Assembly: GCF_009687865.1 (NCBI RefSeq)
Contig: NZ_BLAE01000003.1
Location: 116,873 to 180,872 of the forward strand
Direction: 5' to 3'
From: Acrocarpospora macrocephala
GTDB lineage: Bacteria > Actinomycetota > Actinomycetes > Streptosporangiales > Streptosporangiaceae
DNA length: 64,000 nt
This document shows positions 36,526 through 44,980 of the stretch, in pieces. Each line of letters begins with the position of its first letter. The first letter of the stretch is position 1. The notes beneath the pieces were generated by a model, which ran no database searches, was not told the DNA's origin, and saw only the letters and a list, made by a program, of their open reading frames with translations. The translations under genes and the position numbers were made by a program.

Positions 36526-37749
36526 CTAGGCGAGCCTCTCGATCACCATCGCCATGCCCATTCCACCGCCGACGCACATCGATTCGACACCGAACTGCTT
36601 GTCGCGCTGAACGAGGGCGTTGATGAGGCTGCTGGTGATGCGGGCGCCGGTCATTCCGAACGGATGTCCGATCGCGATCGCCCCACCGTTGACATTGAGC
36701 CGGTCGAGGTCGATGCCGAGCTTGTGAGCCGAACCAAGGCACTGTACGGCGAAGGCCTCGTTGATCTCGAAGAGGTCGATATCGGCGAGGGACATTCCGG
36801 CGGCATCCAGTGCGGCAGGGATGGCGGTCACGGGGCCGAGACCCATGATCTCGGGCGAGATGCCCGTGACGGAGGTGGCGACAATTCTGGCCAGGGGGGT
36901 GATGCCCAGGTCCTTGGCCTTGGTGGCGCTCATCACGACGACCGCGGCCGCGCCGTCGTTGAGGGGGCAGGCGTTGCCGGCGGTAACGGTGCCGCCCGCG
37001 CGGAAAACCGGTTCGAGCCGGCTCACCGCCTCGAGCGTGACGCCCGGGCGAGGCGAGTCGTCCGTCGCGACCACCGTGCCATCGGGCCGGACGACCGGGG
37101 TGATGTCGCTCGCCCAGAATCCGTCGGCGATCGCCTTCTCGGCGAGGTTCTGGCTGCGTACGGCGAACTCGTCCTGCTCGCGACGACTCATCCCCAGCAC
37201 TTGCTGGACGTTCTCAGCCGTCTGACCCATCGAGAGGTACACGTCCGGAAGCTCACCCCGCGCTCGGGGATCGATCCAGGGCTCAGGATGCGCGGCGCGG
37301 CGCGTGCTGCGAGCGAGGGAGTCCGCGAACCGAGGGTTCAGGAGGTCCTGGCCTTCGATCGAGTCGCTCGTACCCTTGCTGAATCCGCTCACGACCTCGA
37401 CGCCGGCGGAGATGTAGACGTCCCCCTCGCCGGCCTTGATCGCGTGGAACGCCATTCTCGTCGTCTGCAGCGACGACGAGCAGTAGCGCGTGATCGTGGT
37501 GCCCGGGAGGTGATCGTAGCCGAGCATGACCGCCACATTCCGGCCCATGTTCCACCCCTGCTCGCCGCCCGGCATCCCGCAGCCGAGCATGAGGTCGGCG
37601 ATGTCCGCCGCGTCGAGCTCGGGCACCTTATCCAGGGCGGCACGGACCATTTGCACGGTCAGATCGTCGGCGCGCATGCCGGCGAGGGTCCCCTTGAAGG
37701 CGCGGCCGATAGGCGAGCGCGCTGTCGAGACGATCACTGCTTCGGGCAC
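36526..37749 (-). CDS. Acetyl-CoA C-acyltransferase (thiolase)
   Basis: The 407-residue thiolase has all active-site elements: nucleophile Cys90 in TRYCSSSLQT, FEINEAFAVQ, GGAIAIGHPFGMTGAR and the second Cys in CVGGGMGMAM. It would split a 3-ketoacyl-CoA, such as the acetoacetyl-CoA made by the synthetase at 26.6-28.6 kb or a beta-oxidation product. It is the last gene of a leftward unit with two SnoaL-like genes. Confidence 0.9.
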   Translation of the reverse strand: MPEAVIVSTARSPIGRAFKGTLAGMRADDLTVQMVRAALDKVPELDAADIADLMLGCGMPGGEQGWNMGRNVAVMLGYDHLPGTTITRYCSSSLQTTRMAFHAIKAGEGDVYISAGVEVVSGFSKGTSDSIEGQDLLNPRFADSLARSTRRAAHPEPWIDPRARGELPDVYLSMGQTAENVQQVLGMSRREQDEFAVRSQNLAEKAIADGFWASDITPVVRPDGTVVATDDSPRPGVTLEAVSRLEPVFRAGGTVTAGNACPLNDGAAAVVVMSATKAKDLGITPLARIVATSVTGISPEIMGLGPVTAIPAALDAAGMSLADIDLFEINEAFAVQCLGSAHKLGIDLDRLNVNGGAIAIGHPFGMTGARITSSLINALVQRDKQFGVESMCVGGGMGMAMVIERLA

Positions 37750-37798
37750 AGGGATTCCTTTCTCCCGGACGTCGTCGAGTCCGGTGAAGCGATGGTGA

Positions 37799-38389
37799 TC
37801 AGGACTCGTTCAGCCAACGACGCTCGCGCTCGTAGAACGCGGCGACCTCATCGGGACGATCGTCGCCGAGCAGATCATCGAGAACGGTGTAGCCGCGCGA
37901 GGCCAGGAACCACGCGAGCAGACGGTAGGGCTTGCGGAACGGCGCAAGCTCGGCGGCAGCAACGTGCACGGACTCGCCGGGTGTCGTCACCACGAGGTGG
38001 TCGCGCTCGTAGACGGTGTCGAGTCTGAGGAGTCGCCATTCACTGTCGCGCCGGAGCGCGCGGTACTGAATGCGGAGGGATGACATCAGGACGACGTCGA
38101 CGTCGTTGATGGTGATCGGAGCTTCGATCACGGTCGGCAACTCGGCGATGGCGCGGTCTCCGGCGACGTGGACGACCAAGGGGGACAGGCGATGCGTCGA
38201 CACGCTGCCGTTCGCGTTCATCGCCTCGGACTGGTCGACGTTCTCGTAGGCGCTCCCCTCGAACCAGCTGAGGTGCACGGTGGCGTCCGGCCAGTACTGG
38301 GCGCGCATCTGGTCCCACCACCTGCGGTCGCGCCCCTGGCGCTCGTGCAGCACCAGTTGAGTCACGGTCTCGATGTCACTAATCGCCAT
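37799..38389 (-). CDS. SnoaL/NTF2-like protein
   Basis: The 196-residue protein has the NTF2-like cone fold: ETVTQLVLHERQGRDRRWWDQM, QYWPDATVHLSWFEG, THRLSPLVVHVAGDRAIAE and SEWRLLRLDTVYERD. Such proteins are isomerases, dehydratases or hydroxylase partners. It forms a tandem with the related gene at 38481-39077. Substrate unknown. Confidence 0.72.
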   Translation of the reverse strand: MAISDIETVTQLVLHERQGRDRRWWDQMRAQYWPDATVHLSWFEGSAYENVDQSEAMNANGSVSTHRLSPLVVHVAGDRAIAELPTVIEAPITINDVDVVLMSSLRIQYRALRRDSEWRLLRLDTVYERDHLVVTTPGESVHVAAAELAPFRKPYRLLAWFLASRGYTVLDDLLGDDRPDEVAAFYERERRWLNES

Positions 38390-38480
38390 GCCGCGAATGT
38401 AACAGACATTCTCGGGAAGAGGTGAAAATTACGAAAATAGTGCTCACTCTCCGAGGACCTGCCGTGATGGGGTGGGCCCG

Positions 38481-39077
38481 TCAGCGTCGGAGAGTCTCGC
38501 CAGCTAGCCAGCGCCGGCCATCCGCGTAGAGTTCCTGCACCTCTCGGCCGCGAAGACCTGGAACGTCCGTGTGGACGCTCATTCCCGCATTGCGCTGGCA
38601 GTAGAGCAGATGCCGGCAGCCGGACGGCAGCGTTGCCAGCACTGCTCGATCCATCACCGGAATCTGGCCGGGCGTCACGGGGTCCACTCGGTCCTTCTCG
38701 TAGATCGGTTCGCGAAGCACGATTCGCCAGTCGCCGCTTCGCCGCTCGAAGAAGTCGTAGAACCGCCCCACGCAGGTGACGTCAACCTCGACGTTCTCCA
38801 ACATGAGGCGCTGTGAGATGGACATCTTCGTCTGTGCGATCGCGCGATGGTCCGACACCTCGATCGATGAGCCACCGAGGAAGTGGTGCACCAGCACTCC
38901 CGCCTCAAAGCCGGCGCGAGCCGCAGCGACGAAATCGTCGGCAGAGCCCCTGAACCAGGTTGTCTTCATCCGACCGTCGTGATGCCACGTCAGACGGAGG
39001 TCGTCCCACGCCCCTGCGTCGCGCCAGATCGCCCAGGCTTCGATGACGGACCGGATACTGCGGTCGGGGCTGTCCAC
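38481..39077 (-). CDS. SnoaL/NTF2-like protein
   Basis: The protein is 198 residues from the GTG at 39077, preceded by AAGGAG at six bases. It shares the layout of its neighbour: SVIEAWAIWRDAGAWDDLRL, WHHDGRMKTTWFRGSADDF, HFLGGSSIEVSDHRAIAQTK and GDWRIVLREPIYEKDRVDPV. It is probably an isomerase or dehydratase of the catabolic route. It is the first gene of the leftward unit and is divergent from the second promoter/operator copy. Confidence 0.72.
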   Translation of the reverse strand: MDSPDRSIRSVIEAWAIWRDAGAWDDLRLTWHHDGRMKTTWFRGSADDFVAAARAGFEAGVLVHHFLGGSSIEVSDHRAIAQTKMSISQRLMLENVEVDVTCVGRFYDFFERRSGDWRIVLREPIYEKDRVDPVTPGQIPVMDRAVLATLPSGCRHLLYCQRNAGMSVHTDVPGLRGREVQELYADGRRWLAGETLRR

Positions 39078-39225
39078 GGGTACTCCTTCAGGACTCGATT
39101 GCGGCGCGGGCGGTGCGAGCTTCGAGCGCGGGCGAGCGGATCGTGGGCCACCTGGGACGCCACGGGAAGTGATGCCGCCAACGCCGGTTCGAACATGCTC
39201 GATGATTATGCAGCAAAGCGCACAA

Positions 39226-39252
39226 CTTCGAAATATCGTTGACACCTCGAAT
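39226..39252 (+). promoter_or_regulatory. Promoter/operator of the catabolic island, copy 2
   Basis: This is identical to the 24691-24717 element except for three adjacent bases in the middle (TCG instead of ATC). TTGACA is at 39239-39244. The downstream match extends to a TTGCGT block at the same distance as TTGTGT in copy 1. GCGCACAACTTCGAAA (39218-39233) also matches a motif in the gntR promoter. It reads rightward into a gene cut after six codons, and may also regulate the leftward SnoaL/thiolase unit. Confidence 0.68.
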
Positions 39253-39405
39253 CCAACATGGTTGCGTGATCGGCACCCCCGCACCCCGTGACGACCCGTT
39301 CGGCGCGAGGGCGTTCCGCGTCCCGAACGAGATCAATCCGCCCATCCGCGGGCTCGATCCCATCTTGGCGGGCGCGACGAAGTCCAAGAATGAGGAAGCG
39401 ACCAG

Positions 39406-39426
39406 ATGAGTTCGCTCGAGCGTTGA
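39406..39426 (+). pseudogene. Six-codon stub of a lost catabolic gene
   Basis: A good ribosome site (GAGGAAG, 39392-39398) precedes an ATG that encodes only MSSLER before TGA. It lies downstream of promoter copy 2. The adjoining sequence on the other side is the broken end of a GNAT gene. This looks like the 5' stub of a gene deleted together with the right end of the island. Confidence 0.4.
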
Positions 39427-39427
39427 C

Positions 39428-39720
39428 TGCGTAGCTCAGGAACGGTGTACATCTTCTTGATCTCTACCGTTCTGGTGTGCTCGTCGTGGGCGCGATAGCC
39501 GCCAGAGGAAACGGCGACACCGTTCAGGTACGCGACCAGGAACAGTCCGCTGGAGGGGGTGTACGCGGCCGGGTCCCCCTCGGCAGGATCTGCGTAGCCA
39601 TACCGCTCGGCCTGTTCGTCGAAGAGGGCCCGGACCAGTCGTACCGCATCGGGGATGCTCGTATGAGCGGATCAGGATGGCGAACCGGGTGGTACTGGAG
39701 ATCGAACTCGGGTAGGGCAG
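39428..39720 (-). pseudogene. GNAT acetyltransferase, 3'-truncated and frameshifted
   Basis: Minus-strand translation gives PDAVRLVRALFDEQAERYGY, then SGLFLVAYLNGVAVSSGGYR and TVEIKKMYTVPELR. This is the core of a GNAT N-acetyltransferase up to just before the acetyl-CoA-binding R/QxxGxG/A loop. There the similarity stops, at the boundary with the catabolic island. The N-terminal part changes frame around 39670. The acetyl-CoA site is missing, so it is inactive. Confidence 0.68.
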
Positions 39721-39803
39721 CACCTGCGGCCGCTCGAGGTCAACTACGTCGGCTGGTAGGCGGGCCGCGCTGAACATCGGAGCACCGACGGAAGGGTACG
39801 CGG

Positions 39804-40217
39804 GTGGTCGACGAACGGGATGTCCGGCGGGTCAGAGTGGCCCTCTTGGTGGCTCTCGGGATCTTCGTGCTGGTGTTCGCGCTGCCGGTAATCGGCTTCT
39901 ACGTCGCCGAATGGCGGTTTACCGTGGCGGCCGAGGAGGCTGCCGGGCGCTACGCCGTGCTGTTCGCCGAGCGCGCCGTGCAACGCTGGGAAAGCGTGGC
40001 CGACCCGGTGGCGGAGGCGGACGAAGCGCTCGCGGAGGTCCGGGTGCGCGCGACCGCACCCGGATCGCCCGTTGTCACGGTGGAGGCCGTGGCGGACAGG
40101 GGATCGTTCCTCGGGTCCGGCGGAGTCGTCGTGCGCTGCTTCTCCGTCGCCTTCGCCGCACCCCCGCAGGGTGGCCGGGTCACCCACGCGGTCGAACCCC
40201 TCGGCGCGTGTGATTGA
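39804..40217 (+). CDS. Small membrane-anchored protein of unknown function
   Basis: The 137-residue protein has one N-terminal helix (VALLVALGIFVLVFALPVIG, about 12-31). A mostly beta, extracytoplasmic-looking domain with two Cys follows (RCFSVAF and the terminal GACD). GTG at 39804 follows AAGGG. No family recognised. It precedes the glycosyltransferase/ABC operon by 170 bp of sequence in which I see no gene. Confidence 0.5.
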   Translation: MVDERDVRRVRVALLVALGIFVLVFALPVIGFYVAEWRFTVAAEEAAGRYAVLFAERAVQRWESVADPVAEADEALAEVRVRATAPGSPVVTVEAVADRGSFLGSGGVVVRCFSVAFAAPPQGGRVTHAVEPLGACD

Positions 40218-40390
40218 CGTGGGTCAGGCGTCGCGGGCCGGGACGGTGAGTGATCAGCGTGCGGGGCAGTGAAGGACTTCTGACCTGCAGGGATGACCTC
40301 AGCATTTAGGAAGATGCGGCTCAGGAGAGGCCACCGGAAGACTGACAGTCCGGGCGTTTTAGGCGCATTTCTCGACGGACTGGAGCGGCA

Positions 40391-41311
40391 ATGGCGGGGT
40401 CGTTGAAGTGCAGTGTGGTCATTCCTACCTACAACCGGGTGGGGCTGCTTCGGCACACGCTCGAGTCGATGGTCGGGCAGAGTCTGCCGAAGGACCAGTT
40501 CGAGGTGCTGGTGGTGGATGACGGGTCCACGGACTCGACGGCCGACATGGTGGACACCTTCCGCGGGCGGCTCAACCTCCGGTACTTCTGGCAGGAGGAC
40601 GAGGGGTACCGGGCGGCGCAGGCGCGGAATGTGGGGATCGCGGCGGCGGGCGGGGATGTCACCGTGCTCATCGATTCGGGGGTGCTGGCCCATTCCGAGT
40701 GCCTGCGGGCGCATCTGGCGAGCCATGAGAAGGCCGATGGGCCGGTCGCGGTCGTGGGCTACGTGTACTGCTTCAACCTCGACAACGAGGACGCGAAGCT
40801 GATCAACGAGGTCATCGACTTCGAGCGGCCGGATCGCACGATCGCCGACCTCCAGCGCAAGAAGGTCTGGCTGGACGTGCGGGAGATCTTCTACGGCCTG
40901 TACGGCGACGACTTCGGCCACCTCCCCGCCCCCTGGCTGAACTTCTGGACCTGCAACGTCTCGGCCGGAACCGAGCAGCTGCGCAGGATCGGGATGTTCG
41001 ACGAGGCGTTCCGGAAGTGGGGCGGCGAGGACATCGACCTCGGCTACCGGCTGCACCGGGACGGGGCCTACTTCGTGCTGAACCGGGAGGCGGCCGCCAT
41101 CCACTGCCCGCACGAGAAGAGCTTCGACGGCAACAACGAGCAGGCGGCGAGCAACTACGAATACATGGCGGCCAAGTACGCCACACCCATCACCGCACTC
41201 CTGCCGCACATCGGTGAGCTGAACTACTGGGAGCTGAACAACATCATCATGGCGCGCGACCTGCCGAGGTGCGCCGAGTATGTCGCGGCGAGCGGACGGG
41301 AGTCGTCATGA
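40391..41311 (+). CDS. Family 2 glycosyltransferase
   Basis: The 306-residue GT-A protein begins CSVVIPTYNRVGLLRHTLES. It carries VVDDGSTDST, AARNVGIAAAGGDVTVLIDSG and the galactosyltransferase-like segment FRKWGGEDIDLGYRLHRDG. No membrane anchor is seen. It overlaps the first ABC gene (ATGA at 41308) and belongs to an operon with two ABC half-transporters and a second GT2. It probably glycosylates a peptide or lipid substrate that the ABC pair exports. Substrate unknown. Confidence 0.83.
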   Translation: MAGSLKCSVVIPTYNRVGLLRHTLESMVGQSLPKDQFEVLVVDDGSTDSTADMVDTFRGRLNLRYFWQEDEGYRAAQARNVGIAAAGGDVTVLIDSGVLAHSECLRAHLASHEKADGPVAVVGYVYCFNLDNEDAKLINEVIDFERPDRTIADLQRKKVWLDVREIFYGLYGDDFGHLPAPWLNFWTCNVSAGTEQLRRIGMFDEAFRKWGGEDIDLGYRLHRDGAYFVLNREAAAIHCPHEKSFDGNNEQAASNYEYMAAKYATPITALLPHIGELNYWELNNIIMARDLPRCAEYVAASGRESS

Positions 41312-43176
41312 GCGCCAACCCCTATGTGATGTCGGCCGGCGATCTCGTCGCCTCGCGCTGGCGCATCGCCAAGCTGGTGCCGAAAGCCGGGACCGGCCTG
41401 GTCGCGCTGCTGGTCGTGGTCAACCTGGTGCTCGGCCTGCTGCCCGTGGTGTTCGTGATCGCCACCAGCGTGGTGCTGGGAAGGGTGCCCGCGGCCGTCC
41501 AGGGCGGGCTGGACTCGCCCGCGTGGGACTCGCTGGTCGCGATCTTCGTGGTGGCCGCGGTCGCGTTCGTGGCGCAGCAGATCATCGCGCCGCTGCAGGC
41601 GTCGCTGGGGGAGCTGGCGGCGCGCAGGATCGACGGGCAGATGGTCGAGCGACTGATGGCGGCCTCTCTGCGGACGCCGGGGATCGGGCCCCTGGAGGAT
41701 CAGGGCGCGCTCGAGGACCTGCGGGTGGCCGCGCGGGAGCTGGAGTTCGGGGTGCAGAGCCCGGGGCAGGCGTGCGCGGGTCTGGTGGCGCTGATCGGGC
41801 GCTACACGCAGCTGGCCGGGTACGCGGTCGTGGTCGGGGTGGCGTTCTCCTGGCTCGCCGCCGCCGGGCTGGTCGTCGCGGTCCTGCTCTTCCGGTACGG
41901 CCAGCGCGGCGGCCTGCGCAAATACGCCCGAGTGCGGTTCGCTCTCACCTCGGCCGAGCGTAAGGGCGACTACCTGCGCACGCTGGCCATCCAGCCGCTG
42001 GCGGGCAAGGAGATCCGGGTGTTCGGCCTGGCCGGGTGGATGCGGGACACGCTGCGGGCCGCGTACTTCGCCTGGCTGCGGCCGATGTGGGCGGAGCGGC
42101 GGCGGGTCTACCTGTGGCCGTTCGTCTGGTTCGGGGCGTGGGCGCTGGTGGCCACGGCCGCGGTCTTCGGTCTGGTCGGGTTCACCGACACGCTCACGCT
42201 GACGACGTTCATCCTGGTCATGCAGGCTTCGCTCGGGTCGCTGCGGCTGGCGGAGTACTACCCGGAGTCGGACCTGCAGACCGCCATCGGCATGGAGGCG
42301 TACGACGCGGTGCAGCGGTTCGCCGACCGCATCGACGAGCCGGTCGAGGAGGAGCGAACGGCCGTCACCGTGCCTGAGCCCGTGCACACCATTCAGTTCG
42401 ATCGGGTGACCTTCCGGTATCCGGGGCAGCGGCGCGCGGTCTTCGAGGACCTGGACTTGACCATTCCGGTCGGCCGGTGCACCGCGATCGTGGGGTTGAA
42501 CGGCGCGGGGAAGACCACGCTGGTCAAGCTGCTGGCCCGACTCTACGAGCCCACCTCGGGCGCGGTCCGGCTGGACGGCGTCGACATCTCGACGTACCCG
42601 ATCGAGGCCTGGCGCGCCAAGCTTGGCGTGATATTTCAGGAATTCGCCAGGTACGAGGCGCCGGCGGCGGACAACATCGGGTTCGGCGCGGTGGCGTACA
42701 TGGATGATCGGGCCGGGATCCGGGCCGCCGCCGAAGGGGTGGGCCTCACCGCCACGCTGGAGCGGCTGCCGCTCGGCATCGACACGCCGCTGGCCCGGCA
42801 CCTGACCGACGGCGCCGACCTGTCCGGCGGGCAGTGGCAGCGGGTCGCGCTCGCGCGGGCGTTGTTCGCCCTCCGCCACGGCTCCTCGATCGTGGTCCTG
42901 GACGAGCCCACGGCCAGCCTCGACGTGCGCGCCGAGGCCCGGTTCTTCGACGACTTCGCCGGCCTTACCCAGGGCGCGACCACGCTGCTCATCTCGCACC
43001 GTTTCTCCACCGTGCGGCAGGCCGACTTCATCGTCGTCCTGGAACACGGCCGGATCATCGAGCAGGGCAGCCACGAGGAGCTGCTGGCGCTGGACGGTCG
43101 GTACGCCACCCTGTTCCACCTCCAAGCCGATCGTTTCACCGACGAGACCGACATCGACGAGGAGGTGCCGGCGTGA
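41308..43176 (+). CDS. ABC exporter half-transporter A
   Basis: The 622-residue protein has an N-terminal six-helix domain, then a nucleotide-binding domain with VGLNGAGKTTLVK, FQEFARYEAPAADNI, LSGGQWQRVALARA, IVVLDEPTASLD and SHRF. It resembles the peptide and natural-product exporter branch. It overlaps the next ABC gene as GTGA, suggesting an obligate heterodimer. The ATG at 41308 is chosen from the ATGA overlap with the glycosyltransferase. Confidence 0.87.
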   Translation: MSANPYVMSAGDLVASRWRIAKLVPKAGTGLVALLVVVNLVLGLLPVVFVIATSVVLGRVPAAVQGGLDSPAWDSLVAIFVVAAVAFVAQQIIAPLQASLGELAARRIDGQMVERLMAASLRTPGIGPLEDQGALEDLRVAARELEFGVQSPGQACAGLVALIGRYTQLAGYAVVVGVAFSWLAAAGLVVAVLLFRYGQRGGLRKYARVRFALTSAERKGDYLRTLAIQPLAGKEIRVFGLAGWMRDTLRAAYFAWLRPMWAERRRVYLWPFVWFGAWALVATAAVFGLVGFTDTLTLTTFILVMQASLGSLRLAEYYPESDLQTAIGMEAYDAVQRFADRIDEPVEEERTAVTVPEPVHTIQFDRVTFRYPGQRRAVFEDLDLTIPVGRCTAIVGLNGAGKTTLVKLLARLYEPTSGAVRLDGVDISTYPIEAWRAKLGVIFQEFARYEAPAADNIGFGAVAYMDDRAGIRAAAEGVGLTATLERLPLGIDTPLARHLTDGADLSGGQWQRVALARALFALRHGSSIVVLDEPTASLDVRAEARFFDDFAGLTQGATTLLISHRFSTVRQADFIVVLEHGRIIEQGSHEELLALDGRYATLFHLQADRFTDETDIDEEVPA

Positions 43177-44951
43177 AGGACCTCCTCGCCGGCTCCTGGA
43201 AGATGATCAGCACCGCGTGGCGGATGGACCGGCGCAAGACCGCGATCTCGGTGGTGCTGATGGTGGCCGGCGCGGCGGCGGCCCCCGGGCTCGCCGCCGG
43301 TCTCGCGTGGATGACCAACGCCATCGTGGCCCACGACCCGGGCCAGGCGGCCCTGGCGGGCATCGTCGTCGCGGTGCTCGCCGTGATGGTGCTGACCTTC
43401 GGCCACTTCGCCCACCTGGCCTACTTCGAGCTCTCCGAGCTGGCGGAGCTCGACTTCGACGAGCAGCTCATCGCGCTCTCCAACGGTTCGGTGGGCATCG
43501 AGCACCACGAGCGGGCCGAGCACGCCGACGCGCTGACCGTGTTGCAGCAGGAGAGCCGCCAGTTCCGGGTCGGCCTGGAGGCGCTGCTCAACAGCATCGG
43601 CCTCGGCTTGGCGGTGGCGCTCACCGGCGTGCTGCTGGCCATGGTCAACCCGTGGCTGCTGCTGTTGCCGCTGGCCGCGATCCCGCCGCTGCTCACCGGC
43701 CGGGCCGCGGAACGGGTCAGGGACAGCGCGCGGACCGCCACCGCCGAGTCCACCCGGGTGGCGCTGAACCTGTTCCACCTGTCCACGTCGGCCAGGCTCG
43801 CCGGTGAGCTGCGCGTCTTCGGCCTCGCCGGGGAGCTGCGCGGGCGGCACACCCGGCTGTGGGCGGACGCCACCCGCGGCCTGTGGCGGGCGCATCTGGC
43901 CGCCACCTGGATCCGCGCCGCCGGGCAGGTGATCTTCGCGCTGGCGTACGTGGGCGCCGTCCTGCTGGTGGTGCGGGACGCGATCGCCGGGCGGCGCAGC
44001 GTCGGCGAGGTGGTGCTGGTCATCGCGCTCGCGGCGCAGGTGAACCAGCAGGTCACGACCGCTGTCACGCTGCTGCAGGATCTGCAGCGCATGTCCAGCG
44101 CGTACCGGCGGCTGGCCGGGATCAGGGACGTGGTCGCGGTCGCGGCGCACGGCGACGAGAGCCCGCCGGACCGGCTGCGGGACGGGATCCGGCTGGACGA
44201 CGTCGGCTTCACCTACCCGGGCACCGACGCGAAGGTGCTCAGCGACGTCAACCTGCACATCCCGGCCGGAGCCACGGCCGCCATCGTCGGTGAGAACGGC
44301 GCGGGCAAGACCACGCTGGTCAAGCTGCTGTGCGGGTTCTACCGGCCGACCCGGGGCCAGGTGCTCATCGACGGGGTGGACATGCGGCGCATCCCCATCG
44401 ACGCCTGGCGGGAGCGCATCGCCGCCGGTTTCCAGGACTTCGTCCGGTACGAGTTCCTCGCCGGCGAGACGGTCGGCGTCGGCGACCTGCCCAGGCTGGA
44501 CGACGAACCGGAGATCAGGGCCGCGCTGGACCGGGCGCAGGGGTCCGACGTGCTCGAGCATCTGGACGACGGCCTCCAGACCCAGCTGGGCAAGTCCTTC
44601 GCCGACGGCGTCGAGCTGTCCGGCGGCCAGTGGCAGAAGCTGGCGCTGGGCCGGGCGCTGATGCGGTCCTCGCCATTGCTGCTGGTGCTGGACGAACCCA
44701 CCTCCGCGCTCGATCCGCAGGCCGAGCACGCGCTCTTCGAACGTTACGCGGAGCAGGCCAGGCGGGTCGGCGAGGCGACCGGCGCGATCACGCTGTTCGT
44801 GTCGCACCGCTTCTCCACCGTACGGATGGCCGACCTGATCATCGTCGTGCAGGACGGCCGGGTCGTCGAGGTCGGCGACCACAGCACGCTGGCCGCCAGC
44901 GGCGGCCTCTACTCGGAGCTCTTCGCGCTTCAAGCAAAAGCGTACAGCTGA
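43173..44951 (+). CDS. ABC exporter half-transporter B
   Basis: The 592-residue partner has the same layout: VGENGAGKTTLVKL, FQDFVRYEFLAGETV, LSGGQWQKLALGRAL, LLVLDEPTSALD and SHRF. Both halves keep a catalytic Glu after Walker B, so both ATP sites may be active. The GTG start overlaps the stop of half A. Thirty bases separate it from the second glycosyltransferase gene. Confidence 0.87.
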   Translation: MKDLLAGSWKMISTAWRMDRRKTAISVVLMVAGAAAAPGLAAGLAWMTNAIVAHDPGQAALAGIVVAVLAVMVLTFGHFAHLAYFELSELAELDFDEQLIALSNGSVGIEHHERAEHADALTVLQQESRQFRVGLEALLNSIGLGLAVALTGVLLAMVNPWLLLLPLAAIPPLLTGRAAERVRDSARTATAESTRVALNLFHLSTSARLAGELRVFGLAGELRGRHTRLWADATRGLWRAHLAATWIRAAGQVIFALAYVGAVLLVVRDAIAGRRSVGEVVLVIALAAQVNQQVTTAVTLLQDLQRMSSAYRRLAGIRDVVAVAAHGDESPPDRLRDGIRLDDVGFTYPGTDAKVLSDVNLHIPAGATAAIVGENGAGKTTLVKLLCGFYRPTRGQVLIDGVDMRRIPIDAWRERIAAGFQDFVRYEFLAGETVGVGDLPRLDDEPEIRAALDRAQGSDVLEHLDDGLQTQLGKSFADGVELSGGQWQKLALGRALMRSSPLLLVLDEPTSALDPQAEHALFERYAEQARRVGEATGAITLFVSHRFSTVRMADLIIVVQDGRVVEVGDHSTLAASGGLYSELFALQAKAYS

Positions 44952-44980
44952 CACCAGCTACGACGTATTAGGGAGAACTC

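Noticed and set aside
24691-39252. The matching 27-bp elements as attachment-site direct repeats of an integrated element
   Set aside because: No integrase or transposase lies between or beside them, each contains a promoter hexamer, and both sit where gene promoters are expected. Regulatory use explains them better.
39266-39409. A 47-codon frame starting GTG just after promoter copy 2
   Set aside because: Its start would fall at or before the predicted transcription start and lacks a ribosome site; it shows no family likeness.
40218-40390. Possible short precursor gene ahead of the GT2/ABC operon
   Set aside because: Only a roughly 20-codon GTG frame without a ribosome site or leader-core pattern was found.
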